Shown: positions 37,120 through 44,685 of the stretch, in pieces
How the letters are laid out: every line of letters starts with the position of its first letter
Position numbering within the stretch: position 1 is the first letter of the stretch
Source of the DNA: JABFRG01 sp038210445
GTDB lineage: Bacteria; Myxococcota_A; Polyangia; Polyangiales; Polyangiaceae
Assembly (NCBI GenBank): GCA_038210445.1
Contig: JBBQWQ010000044.1
Coordinates: 1 to 64,000 of the forward strand
Direction of reading: 5' to 3'
Length of the DNA: 64,000 nt
Program-made: the position numbers and the translations under genes
The notes under the pieces: generated by a model
The model's input: the letters and a program-made list of their open reading frames with translations, nothing else
What the model was told of the DNA's origin: nothing
Database searches by the model: none

Positions 37120-38121
37120 GTGAAAAGGCTTCCCTTCGCTACCCTCGCTCTTCTCGCCCTCGGCGCTTGCGTCCACAACAGCCCGCCGGCCGCGCCTCCG
37201 CAAGGCCAGGGGCAGCCCAATTTGTACGGGCCGCAGCCGCCGCAAGCTGGGTATCCGCAGCAACCGCAATACCCGCAGCCGCCGCAATACCCGCAGCCGC
37301 CGCAGCAACCGCCGACCGCACAGGCGCGGCCGCTGCTCGCGCCGCTGGTGGGCTCGCCGGCGATGCAACAAGAGGTGCGCGGCATCATGGGCGAGCTCAT
37401 CGCCGCGCTGCCCGCAAACTACCAGGCGAAGGTGAAGGGGATCCCGCTGCAGTTCCAGGCGACCAACGAGATCAACGCCTACGCCGGCTGCGAGAACGGC
37501 TCGGCCTTCATGGCCGGCACCGAGGGCTTTCTCTCGGCCGCCGACGCCATCGCCCAAACCAAGGCCACCGACGAGCTCTTCGGCACCCAGACCTACGACG
37601 CCTACACCGGGCAGGTGCTCCCGCAGATCGTCAAGTCCGAGAGCTCGGTGAACCCGGCGCTGCCGGCGGGCATCATTCCCGTGCAGTATCTCCCCAATCC
37701 CCAGCGGCTCTCACGCGCCCGGGAGCTCTTCGGCGACGTCGTGGCCTTCACCTTCGGCCACGAGCTCGGGCACCACTATCTGGGCCACACCGGGTGCGCC
37801 AACGGCCAGGCGCCGAACCCGCTGCTCAGCATCGCTTCGCACATCATTCCGGCCTGGAGCCAGGTCTACGAGTCGCAAGCGGACCAGGCCGGCTGCGTCG
37901 ACGCCCTCGACGCCGGCCGCAATCGCCGGCCCAATTACCGCTGGTCCGAGAAGGGGGGCGTCATCCTCCTCGACTTCTTCGCGCGCCTCGAGCGAGCGGC
38001 CGGGGGCGGCCTCTTCAACCCGCTCAACCTGCTCCGCTCGCACCCCTACCCGGGCATCCGCATTCCGTTCGTCCAGCAAACCGCCCAGGACTGGTATCGG
38101 CGCAACCCTGGCGTGCAGTAG
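37120..38121 (+). CDS. M48-type metallopeptidase lipoprotein
   Basis: A 333-residue predicted lipoprotein peptidase. The signal ends LLALGAC with lipidated Cys17. A Gln/Pro/Tyr-rich linker (about 22-70) contains repeated YPQPPQ units. The zinc motif HExxH is His214-Glu215-His218 (FGHELGHHYLGH). A third ligand is probably the Glu of YESQADQAGC about 35 residues later, matching the ExxxD of M48 peptidases. The family degrades damaged envelope proteins. The GTG at 37120 gives the correct lipoprotein N-terminus. It lies 62 bases after the beta-barrel gene on the same strand. Confidence 0.9.
   Translation: MKRLPFATLALLALGACVHNSPPAAPPQGQGQPNLYGPQPPQAGYPQQPQYPQPPQYPQPPQQPPTAQARPLLAPLVGSPAMQQEVRGIMGELIAALPANYQAKVKGIPLQFQATNEINAYAGCENGSAFMAGTEGFLSAADAIAQTKATDELFGTQTYDAYTGQVLPQIVKSESSVNPALPAGIIPVQYLPNPQRLSRARELFGDVVAFTFGHELGHHYLGHTGCANGQAPNPLLSIASHIIPAWSQVYESQADQAGCVDALDAGRNRRPNYRWSEKGGVILLDFFARLERAAGGGLFNPLNLLRSHPYPGIRIPFVQQTAQDWYRRNPGVQ
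37267..37302 (+). repeat. two 18-bp direct repeats in the peptidase linker
   Basis: The 18-mer CAATACCCGCAGCCGCCG occurs twice in tandem (37267-37284 and 37285-37302) with a partial third copy. It encodes the YPQPPQ units of the lipoprotein linker and keeps the reading frame. Ordinary low-complexity expansion. Confidence 0.85.
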
Positions 38122-38153
38122 GCGGTAGCGCAGCAGGCGGTGGGCGCGCGCGC

Positions 38154-38182
38154 TTGACAGCGCGAGACCGCCGCCTCATCTT
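38154..38182 (+). promoter_or_regulatory. promoter of the His-rich Spy-like gene
   Basis: A perfect -35 box TTGACA (38154-38159) stands 17 bases before CATCTT (38177-38182), a weak -10. This gives an approximately 70-base leader before the ATG at 38262, which has a GGAGA ribosome-binding site. A perfect TTGACA is rare in this GC-rich sequence. Confidence 0.45.
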
Positions 38183-38261
38183 TGCCGAGACGCGAGGCAT
38201 CTTGCCCGCGTTTTTACCCCGCCGGGCGTTCTTCGAAACCCCGGCAGCTGGAGATACGAAA

Positions 38262-38780
38262 ATGCATCCTGGATTCATGGGTTGGTGGAAACACGCGCGC
38301 CATGGTGGCTGTGGTCCCTCGGAGCACGGTCATGGTCACGGGCCGTGGGAGCATGCGGAGCACCCGCATGGGCATCCTCGCGGTCGGCATGGGCACGACG
38401 AGGAGCGCCACGCGGCGGGCATCGAGCCCGACGACATGGGGGCGTTCGGCGTTCGGCGGCCGTTGCGCTTTCTGGCGCATCGGCTCGATCTCGACGAAGC
38501 GCAGGTGGGCAAGCTCGCCACCATTCTCGGTGATCTGAAGACCGAGCGGGCGCAGGTGAGCGTCGATCAGCGGAGGCGCATCGCGGCCATCGCCGAAGCG
38601 ATGGAGGGCGCGGTGCTCGACGAAGCCAAGCTCGGCGCGGCGGGCGACGAGCAGGTGAAGAGCGCCGAGCGCCTCCGCGATGCCGTGAGCAAGGCCCTTC
38701 GCTTGATTCACGGCATCCTCGACGAGGAGCAGAGGCAGCGCCTTGCCTACCTGCTCCGGACCGGCGTGCTCTCTATGTAG
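38262..38780 (+). CDS. His-rich Spy/CpxP-like protein
   Basis: A 172-residue protein in two parts. Residues 1-65 are very rich in His and Gly (HARHGG, EHGHGHGPWEHAEHPHGHP, RGRHGHDEERH), a likely metal-binding segment. Residues 75-172 are a helical domain (LDLDEAQVGKLATILGDLK, then VDQRRRIAAIAEAMEGAVLD and ILDEEQRQRLAYLLRTG) resembling the LTxxQ repeats of Spy, CpxP and ZraP/CnrX metal-resistance chaperones. Those proteins are periplasmic, but no signal peptide is seen here. It may therefore act in the cytoplasm or the start may lie elsewhere. The gene has its own promoter and terminator, so it is monocistronic. Confidence 0.82.
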   Translation: MHPGFMGWWKHARHGGCGPSEHGHGHGPWEHAEHPHGHPRGRHGHDEERHAAGIEPDDMGAFGVRRPLRFLAHRLDLDEAQVGKLATILGDLKTERAQVSVDQRRRIAAIAEAMEGAVLDEAKLGAAGDEQVKSAERLRDAVSKALRLIHGILDEEQRQRLAYLLRTGVLSM

Positions 38781-38800
38781 AGTGCACGTGCGTGTAGGTG

Positions 38801-38831
38801 GCCCCGCGACCCGATGGTCGCGGGGCTTTTT
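38801..38831 (+). terminator. Rho-independent terminator after the His-rich gene
   Basis: A perfect 11-bp stem (GCCCCGCGACC / GGTCGCGGGGC) with a four-base loop CGAT is followed by T5. It lies 20 bases after the stop codon. This is the clearest intrinsic terminator in the window. Confidence 0.92.
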
Positions 38832-38919
38832 CGTTGTCCATCCGGCAGGCGGGCCGGCTGCCGCACGACAGGCTTGAACGACCTGGCTGCTTTCGGCCGC
38901 GCAGAGGTACCATGGCCCG

Positions 38920-39834
38920 ATGGATGTGGTCCGAACGCCCGACGCGCGCTTTGAAAACCTGCCGGGGTATCCCTTCGCGCCGCGCTACCTCGAGGTCCCG
39001 CGCGGAGCGGGCGAGCCCGGCACCCTTCGGATGCACTATCTCGACGAAGGCGAAGCCGCCGCGCCGCCGGTGCTCTTGCTCCACGGCGAGCCCACCTGGA
39101 GCTACCTCTATCGCAAGATGATTCCCATCCTGGTCAAGGCTGGCTTCCGGGTGATCGCGCCAGACCTGGTGGGCTTCGGGCGCTCCGACAAGCCCACCCG
39201 CATTGTAGACTACACGTATGCCCGCCACGTGGGCTGGGTCACCGCCATGGTCGAGGCGCTCGAGCTGCGCGGTATTCTCCTGGTGTGCCAGGACTGGGGG
39301 TCGCTCATCGGGCTTCGCATCGCCGGCGAGCACACCGAGCGGTTCGCGCGCATTGTCGTGGCCAACGGGTTTCTGCCCACCGCGCGGCAACCAGTGCCGG
39401 CGGCGTTCCGTCTCTGGCGCGCCTTCGCCACCTACTCGCCGGTGTTCCCCATCGGTCGCATCGTCGCTTCGGGTTGCGTTTGCAAGCTCACGCCCGCGGA
39501 GCGGCGCGCCTACGACGCGCCGTTTCCGGCTCGCGCCTACACCGCCGGGGCCCGGGCCTTTCCCGCCCTCGTGCCCACCCGCGAGGACGATCCGGCGACC
39601 GCCGCCAACCGCGCCGCATGGGACGCGCTGGGCGGATTTTCTGGGCCGTTTCTCACGCTCTTTGGCAAGAACGATCCGATTCTCGGCGGCGCCGACGCGG
39701 CCCTGCAGCGGCACGTTGCCGGCGCCGACGGTCAGCCCCACGAGCGCTTCTGGGGCGGGCACTTCGTGCAAGAAGACCGCGGCGACCACCTGGCGACCAC
39801 CATCGCGCGCTGGGCCGGAGCAAGCGCCGCGTGA
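38920..39834 (+). CDS. haloalkane dehalogenase-like alpha/beta hydrolase
   Basis: A 304-residue hydrolase of the haloalkane dehalogenase family, which displaces halide from short haloalkanes by an Asp nucleophile. HGEPTWSYLYR at 55-65 forms the oxyanion region. Nucleophile Asp125 is followed by halide-binding Trp126 (VCQDWGS). The acid is probably Asp252 (FGKNDPI) and the base His281 (GGHFVQED). The cap domain lies at about 155-225. All catalytic residues are therefore in place, and the acid position resembles the DhlA/DhmA subgroup. The natural substrate is unknown; many such enzymes act on other compounds. The stop overlaps the next gene (GTGA). Confidence 0.88.
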   Translation: MDVVRTPDARFENLPGYPFAPRYLEVPRGAGEPGTLRMHYLDEGEAAAPPVLLLHGEPTWSYLYRKMIPILVKAGFRVIAPDLVGFGRSDKPTRIVDYTYARHVGWVTAMVEALELRGILLVCQDWGSLIGLRIAGEHTERFARIVVANGFLPTARQPVPAAFRLWRAFATYSPVFPIGRIVASGCVCKLTPAERRAYDAPFPARAYTAGARAFPALVPTREDDPATAANRAAWDALGGFSGPFLTLFGKNDPILGGADAALQRHVAGADGQPHERFWGGHFVQEDRGDHLATTIARWAGASAA

Positions 39835-39862
39835 GCGCGCTCAAGCGCCGCGTGAGCGCACC
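39821..39862 (+). repeat. 21-bp tandem duplication across the stop/start overlap
   Basis: CAAGCGCCGCGTGAGCGC plus three bases is present twice (39821-39841 and 39842-39862), with an 8-base third start. It duplicates the GTGA junction of the dehalogenase stop and TetR start, so a second in-frame GTG lies at 39852. Confidence 0.85.
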
Positions 39863-40502
39863 CAAGCGCAGGGCCGCCGAGCCTGCCCCCCGGGCGCAGT
39901 ATCACCATGGCGATCTGGCGCGCGAGCTCCTCGAGGTGAGCGTCGCGATCCTGGCCGAGACCGGCGCCGACGCCTTCACGCTGCGCGAGGCGGCGCGTCG
40001 GGCGGGGGTGAGCCATCGCGCGGTGTATCGGCACTATACCGACAAGCGCGCGCTGCTCGCGGCCATCGCCGAGGGCGGCTACCGAGCGCTGGCCGCCGAC
40101 ATGGACCAGGCGGTCGCCTTGGCCCACGCCGACGCCGCGCGCACGCCCGGCGCGGCGCTCCTGGGCCTCGCCGAGGCCTACCTTCGCTTCGCGCTGCGGG
40201 AGCCCGCGCGCTTTCAGGTGATGTTCGGGCCGCGCCTCAATCTCGACGAACGCTTTCCCTCCCTCGAGGTGGCCATCAAGGAGAGCGTGTCGGTGCTCTC
40301 TCGGGAGCTGCGCGCGCTGGGCCCCGACGTTGCCTCGGCGGTGCGACGCGACGCGGGCGTGAGCTTATGGGCTGCGGTCCACGGCCTGAGCAGCCTGGTG
40401 CTCTCTCGGCGCATTCGCCTGCGCGACACGCACATCCACAGTTACGTCGGCACCACCATGAGCCCGGTCATCGCGGGCATCCTACGCGTCCTCCTGCCTT
40501 AG
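39831..40502 (+). CDS. TetR-family transcriptional regulator
   Basis: A 223-residue TetR regulator. The N-terminal segment YHHGDLARELLEVSVAILAE, the HTH (FTLREAARRAGVSHRAVYRH) and the YTDKRALLAAIAEGGYRAL helix are typical of TetR proteins with a WHG-type C-terminal domain; VSLWAAVHGLSSLVLSRRI near 180 is the WxxxHGL signature. It overlaps the dehalogenase stop by 4 bases and may control it. The palindrome at 40661-40681 before the next gene is its most likely operator. Start choice between GTG at 39831 and 39852 is open because of a 21-bp duplication. Confidence 0.92.
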   Translation: MSALKRRVSAPKRRAAEPAPRAQYHHGDLARELLEVSVAILAETGADAFTLREAARRAGVSHRAVYRHYTDKRALLAAIAEGGYRALAADMDQAVALAHADAARTPGAALLGLAEAYLRFALREPARFQVMFGPRLNLDERFPSLEVAIKESVSVLSRELRALGPDVASAVRRDAGVSLWAAVHGLSSLVLSRRIRLRDTHIHSYVGTTMSPVIAGILRVLLP

Positions 40503-40637
40503 GAGACTGGTGTTTTCGGCCGAACCCTTCGGGATGCCGGCGCCGCCTCGACGCCGATAAGATCAAGTTGTTCGTGACCGGGCCCCAACGCGGCGAAGGG
40601 GCGTTCTTCGTGCGCGCGGTCGTGCGCGTGCGCGGGG

Positions 40638-40665
40638 TTGACTGGGCCGCCTTCGCTGCTAATGT
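40638..40665 (+). promoter_or_regulatory. promoter of the alpha/beta hydrolase gene
   Basis: TTGACT (40638-40643), a 16-base spacer, and an extended -10 (TGC then TAATGT, 40660-40665). The palindrome at 40661-40681 begins inside the -10. Transcription would begin near 40672, about ten bases before the ATG. Confidence 0.5.
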
Positions 40666-40681
40666 CTCCACTGGAGACATT
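40661..40681 (+). promoter_or_regulatory. 21-bp operator-like palindrome covering the ribosome-binding site
   Basis: Perfect 9-bp arms AATGTCTCC and GGAGACATT are separated by ACT. The right arm contains the GGAG ribosome-binding site and ends at the base before the ATG at 40682. Size and symmetry fit a TetR dimer. Its position would block the -10, the transcription start and possibly translation through an RNA hairpin. Confidence 0.7.
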
Positions 40682-41566
40682 ATGACCCATCCTCCCTTCG
40701 AGACGGTTCCGGCGCGCGACGGTTTTCCCCTGGCGATGCGCGTTTTTGCCGCAGATTCGGCGCAATCGCCGGCCGCCGCGCGCGTGGTGGCGGTGGTGGC
40801 CTCGGCCATGGGCGTGAAGCAAGACTTCTACGCGCCGTTCGCCGCGTGGCTCGCCGCCGAAGGCGTGCCCACGCTCACCTTCGACTACCGCGGCATGGGC
40901 GCGTCGCGGCCGGAGGGGTTGGGGCTCGACGGGTTCTCGGCCACCATCGAAGACTGGGCCGCGCTCGACTGCGCGGCCATCCTCGATGTGGTCGCCGAGC
41001 GCTATCCGGGCGCCCGGGTGATGTGGCTGGGTCACAGCGTGGGCGCGCAGATTCTCGGTCTCATTCCCAACCGCGAACGGGTGCATGCCATGCTCAGCAT
41101 CGCCGCCGGCTCGGGCTACTGGCGGTACAACGCCAAGCCGCTCCGCTACTACGTGCTCTCGATGTGGCTCTTCATCATGCCGGTGGCGGTGCGCATGGCC
41201 GGCTATTTCCCGGGGCGGAAGCTCAAGATGGTGGGCGATCTGCCGCGCGGCGTGGCCGAGCAATGGCGCAAGTGGTGCCTCTCCGCCGACTACCTGGGGG
41301 CGGAGGGCGATCGCCTGCGTCCGGGGCTCGAGGACGTGTCGATTCCCATCACCGCGCTCTCGATGCAGGACGACGAGATGATGACCTTGCGCGGGACCGA
41401 GGCGCTCTTCGGGCTCTATCCCAACGCGCAGGTGGAGGTGCGGCGGCTCCGTCCGCGCGAGCTCGGGCTGCGCGGCATCGGGCACTTCGGCTTCTTTCGC
41501 AGCTCCATGAAGGAGCCGTTGTGGCCCATGGTCACGGAGTGGATCGAAGCGCACGCACAGGCTTGA
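40682..41566 (+). CDS. alpha/beta hydrolase
   Basis: A 294-residue alpha/beta-fold hydrolase similar to the predicted esterases of COG4757. The nucleophile elbow GHSVG has Ser119 (WLGHSVGAQ). The acid is probably in VSIPITALSMQDDEMM and the base in GIGHFGFFR near residue 275. A hydrophobic patch (YYVLSMWLFIMPVAVRMAGYF, split as YYVLSMWLF and IMPVAVRMAGYF) in the lid region suggests a lipid-like substrate or membrane contact. It carries its own promoter and a palindromic operator at the start codon, and it converges with larE. Confidence 0.9.
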   Translation: MTHPPFETVPARDGFPLAMRVFAADSAQSPAAARVVAVVASAMGVKQDFYAPFAAWLAAEGVPTLTFDYRGMGASRPEGLGLDGFSATIEDWAALDCAAILDVVAERYPGARVMWLGHSVGAQILGLIPNRERVHAMLSIAAGSGYWRYNAKPLRYYVLSMWLFIMPVAVRMAGYFPGRKLKMVGDLPRGVAEQWRKWCLSADYLGAEGDRLRPGLEDVSIPITALSMQDDEMMTLRGTEALFGLYPNAQVEVRRLRPRELGLRGIGHFGFFRSSMKEPLWPMVTEWIEAHAQA

Positions 41567-41596
41567 GCCGCGCGGGCGCGCCGAAGGGCGGGCTCA

Positions 41597-42457
41597 TCAG
41601 GAGAGGACGCGGAGGCTCTTGCCCTTGAGGACCTCGTTGTGGCTGCCCTTGCGGTAACCCTCGAGGTCCAAGGTCACGTAGGCGAAGCCGCTCTTCTTGC
41701 CGGCGGCGGCCATGGCTTCGCGCTGCTCGAAGGCCTTCAGGAGCTCGTCGCCGGCTACCTCGATGCGCGCCATAGAGCCGCCGGTGGTGCCGGCGGTGGC
41801 CTCGAGCGCATGCCAGCGCACCCGCACTTGCTTGAGGCCCAGCTGATGGAGCGCGTCTTCGAGGCCGCCGATCTGTTCGAGGCGCTCGCGGGTGACGCGG
41901 GTGCCATACGGCAGGCGACTGGAGAGGCACGCCGCGGCCGGCTTGTCCCACACGCCGAGGCCGATGTGCTTGGCCGCTGCGCGCACGTCTTCCTTGGTGA
42001 ACTCGGCCTCGATGAGGGGGCTGCGCACGGCGGCGTTCTTTGCGGCCTCCAGGCCGGGCCGGTAGTCGCCCAGATCGTCGAGGTTGGTGCCGTTGACCGC
42101 GAAGGCCACGCCCCACTCCGCCTGCTTCTTCTCGCTGATGCGATAGAGCTCACTCTTGCAGTAGAAGCAGCGGTCGACGTTGTTGGCCTGGTAGTTCTCG
42201 TCTTCGATCTCGCTCGAGTCCACCAGCTCGTGGCGGGCGCCGATCTGCACGGCGATGCGCACTGCGTCGGTGCGCTCGAAGGAAGCGAGGCTCGGGCTCA
42301 CGGCGGTCATGCCGATGGCGCGCGCGCCGAGCACCTCGTGGGCGACGGCCAGTACGAACGCACTGTCGATGCCGCCGGAGTAACAGACCAGCACCGAGCC
42401 CATGTCTCGAAGGATGCCTCTGAGCCGCTCGAGCTTGCCGTGAAGGGGCGCTTCCAT
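41597..42457 (-). CDS. larE: sulfur transferase LarE (ATP-dependent)
   Basis: A 286-residue PP-loop ATPase. LarE donates sulfur for the nickel-pincer cofactor of lactate racemase and related enzymes. The PP-loop SGGIDS is at 27-32, a CxxC pair at Cys97/Cys100 (DRCFYCKSELY) and the third conserved Cys at 177 (ACLSSRLPYG). Cys177 corresponds to the sacrificial sulfur donor of Lactobacillus LarE. The extra CxxC suggests the three-cysteine type that holds a 4Fe-4S cluster and can work catalytically. larB, larC and a LarA-type enzyme are not in the window. A single LarE could also serve another sulfur pathway. Confidence 0.92.
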   Translation of the reverse strand: MEAPLHGKLERLRGILRDMGSVLVCYSGGIDSAFVLAVAHEVLGARAIGMTAVSPSLASFERTDAVRIAVQIGARHELVDSSEIEDENYQANNVDRCFYCKSELYRISEKKQAEWGVAFAVNGTNLDDLGDYRPGLEAAKNAAVRSPLIEAEFTKEDVRAAAKHIGLGVWDKPAAACLSSRLPYGTRVTRERLEQIGGLEDALHQLGLKQVRVRWHALEATAGTTGGSMARIEVAGDELLKAFEQREAMAAAGKKSGFAYVTLDLEGYRKGSHNEVLKGKSLRVLS

Positions 42458-42522
42458 CCGAGAATCCTTACTCTTCTCCGTTTCCTCGCGGAAGGCCGGA
42501 GAATGGACCTGACTTCCATGAG

Positions 42523-42542
42523 TACTGGCATTATGTTCAGTG
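42523..42542 (+). promoter_or_regulatory. LexA-box-like SOS operator before imuA
   Basis: TACTG, ten bases, CAGTG at 42523-42542 matches the layout of the E. coli SOS box (TACTG-N10-CAGTA). It sits 1 base before the imuA ATG at 42544. A -10-like CATTAT (42529-42534) lies inside it. Binding by LexA would cover the promoter. Whether this organism uses this LexA consensus is not known from the window. Confidence 0.62.
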
Positions 42543-42543
42543 C

Positions 42544-43221
42544 ATGGTCGCAGCCCTCTCCACGGAGCTCCTTTCTTCGCCTTCGCTGGCCGCCACCGGC
42601 CTTCCCAGCGCCTTCGCCGCGCTGCGAAAGAACCTGGAAGCCGACGAAGCGCAGGTGCTCGCCACCGGCTGGCCGGAGCTCGACGCGGTGCTGCCGGATC
42701 ACGGCTTCGCGCAAGGCATCGTGGAGCTCGCGGCGCCCAACGCGCTCGGGGGCGCCACCACCGTGGCCCTGGCGCTGGTGCGGGCGGCGCACGCCAAGCA
42801 CGAAGAGGCGCTTGCCGCGTGGATCGATCCCGATGGCTCGCTCTACGCGCCGTCGCTGGCCCAGGCGCAGGTGGATCTCGATCGGCTCCTGGTGGTGCGT
42901 CCCCCCTCCGGCGACTTGCGCCGGGTGGCGGTGAACGTCGCGGCCTCCGGGGCCTTCGACGTGGTGGTGGTGGACATGAAGGGGAGCGGAAAGGGCATGC
43001 GCGACGACGTCTTCGTGCGCAAGCTCTCGCTCTCCAAGTGCCGGGTGCTCTTGCTCACCGACAGCTATGCGTCCAAGAGCGTGCCCTGGCCTACCTCGCT
43101 GCGGCTCGAGCTCTCGCGGCAGGCCGACAGCGGCATCACGTTGCGCATCGCCAAAGACAGGAGCGGGCGCATCGGCACCGTGAAGACCCTGCGCAACGTT
43201 CCCTGGCTCGCGGCTCTCTGA
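42544..43221 (+). CDS. imuA: ImuA, RecA-like protein of the mutagenesis cassette
   Basis: A 225-residue RecA-fold protein at the head of an imuA-imuB-dnaE2 cassette. The typical ImuA pattern is present: LATGWPELDAVLPDHGFAQG, GIVELAAPN, a central strand FDVVVVDMKGSGKG and the C-terminal LRLELSRQADSGITLRIAKD. The Walker A equivalent (APNALGGATTVALA) lacks the GKT/S signature, so ATP hydrolysis is doubtful. ImuA proteins support DNA-damage mutagenesis with ImuB and DnaE2. It starts right after an SOS-box-like site and lacks a Shine-Dalgarno sequence. It ends 15 bases before imuB. Confidence 0.9.
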   Translation: MVAALSTELLSSPSLAATGLPSAFAALRKNLEADEAQVLATGWPELDAVLPDHGFAQGIVELAAPNALGGATTVALALVRAAHAKHEEALAAWIDPDGSLYAPSLAQAQVDLDRLLVVRPPSGDLRRVAVNVAASGAFDVVVVDMKGSGKGMRDDVFVRKLSLSKCRVLLLTDSYASKSVPWPTSLRLELSRQADSGITLRIAKDRSGRIGTVKTLRNVPWLAAL

Positions 43222-43236
43222 GCGAAGAGGAAGCTC

Positions 43237-44682
43237 ATGCGCATTCTATCTCTTTCGTTGCCGCGGCTGTTTCTGGAGCTGGGAGGCGAGCGGGCTGGCG
43301 CAAGCACGGCCCCGCCTCGGGCGATCGTGCGCTCGCCCGAGGCCTCGCCGCTCACCCCGCGCGATCTGCAAGGGCACACGCGGCTCGACGAGGTGTCGGA
43401 GCACGCTGCCTCCTACGGCGTGCGCGCCGGCCAGACGCTGGCTCGGGCCAAGGCGCAGTACGCCGCCCTCGAAGTGTGTATCGTACACGAAAAGACCATC
43501 CGCGAGACGCTGGAGCGGCTGGCCGAGGGGCTGCTCTCGTTTGGTGCCACGGTGGCGTTCTCCGTGCCGCAGAAGGTGGTATGGGCCGACGTCACCGGCT
43601 GCGCGCACCTGTTCGGTGGTGAGCTCAACCTGGCCCGGCGCGCGGTCTCGCGCATCGAAGAGTGCGGCCACGAAGCCCACGCTGCCATCGCCGACGGTCC
43701 GCGGTTGGCTGCCATGTTCGCGCAGGTAGCGGGGCTGCGCGGCAGCGGCCCCTTCGTGTCGCGGTCGCCCGGCGAAGACATGCGCGACCTGCCCATCGAG
43801 TGCTTGCCGCTCCCGGAGCCGGCCTTCTTTCGCAAGTTGGGGGTAGCCACGGTGGGCGAATTTCGCCAGCTGCCCAAAAGCTCCCTCGGGCAGCGACTGG
43901 GGGCCAAGGGCGCCGACATTCTGGCGCTCGCCGCCGGCGTCGATCGCACGCCGCTTCTTGCGCACGTGCCCTGCGAGCTCCCCGCCGAGGCGGTGGAGTT
44001 CGAAGACGGCGTGGAGTCTACCGAGGCCCTCGGCTTCGTGCTGCGTCCGCTCTGCGAGCGCCTCATGGTGCGCGTGCTGGGGCGCGGTATGGCGCTCTCG
44101 GAGGTGCTGCTGGTGGTGGGCAAGGAAGAGGTGCCGCTCACCTTTCCGCTTCCGCTCACGCGGGCCACCGAGGTGCTCTCGGTGCTCAAGAGCAAGCTGG
44201 AGCGGCTGGCGCTTTCAGAGCCGGCGAGGCGAGTGGCGCTGCGTAGCGTGCGGCTCTCGCGCAAGCTCGAGCGCAACGCGTCGCTCTTCGCGCAGAACGA
44301 TCGCGCCAAGCTCCCGCGCATTCTCTCCGAGCTGTGCCTCGAGCTGGGCGAAGAGAGGGTGGGCAAGCTCGCGGTGGTGAGCAGCTGGGTGCTCCACGAT
44401 CGCTCGCGCCTGGTGCCCTTCACCGAGGCTTTGCCGGGCAGGGACGACGGCTATCCGGTGGAACCTACACGCATCGTCTCGCCCGAGCGTCTCGACGGCT
44501 CTAACAGCGGTGGGACCGAGACCAAGATCCTGCGCCATGTGGTGCGCACCGAGCACGTGGAGTGGTGGAAGCCTCTGGCCTTGCGCACCCGGGTCGACCT
44601 GGCGTTGGCCTGGGTCTCGGGCACGCTGGCGCTGGTGGAGAAGAACAATCACGGCCTGTGGCTCGTGGGCTACCTGGACTGA
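43237..44682 (+). CDS. imuB: ImuB, catalytically inactive Y-family polymerase homologue
   Basis: A 481-residue Y-family protein serving as the hub between the beta clamp, ImuA and DnaE2. The first catalytic motif of active family members (DxDxF) is replaced by LSLSLPRLFLEL, and the SxDE motif is replaced by VVWADVTGCAHLFGGE. The polymerase acidic residues are therefore missing, as known for ImuB. Thumb and little-finger regions are recognisable (LGVATVGEFRQLPKSSLG). The C-terminus (WWKPLALRTRVDLALAW) is unlike polymerases. An RBS-like GAGGAAG lies before the ATG. The dnaE2 ATG follows 3 bases after its stop. Confidence 0.92.
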   Translation: MRILSLSLPRLFLELGGERAGASTAPPRAIVRSPEASPLTPRDLQGHTRLDEVSEHAASYGVRAGQTLARAKAQYAALEVCIVHEKTIRETLERLAEGLLSFGATVAFSVPQKVVWADVTGCAHLFGGELNLARRAVSRIEECGHEAHAAIADGPRLAAMFAQVAGLRGSGPFVSRSPGEDMRDLPIECLPLPEPAFFRKLGVATVGEFRQLPKSSLGQRLGAKGADILALAAGVDRTPLLAHVPCELPAEAVEFEDGVESTEALGFVLRPLCERLMVRVLGRGMALSEVLLVVGKEEVPLTFPLPLTRATEVLSVLKSKLERLALSEPARRVALRSVRLSRKLERNASLFAQNDRAKLPRILSELCLELGEERVGKLAVVSSWVLHDRSRLVPFTEALPGRDDGYPVEPTRIVSPERLDGSNSGGTETKILRHVVRTEHVEWWKPLALRTRVDLALAWVSGTLALVEKNNHGLWLVGYLD

Positions 44683-44685
44683 TTC

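Noticed and set aside
38920..41566. haloalkane dehalogenase/TetR/hydrolase cluster as a transferred catabolic island
   Set aside because: Base composition and codon use look like the neighbours, and there are no mobile-element traces; ordinary chromosomal genes.
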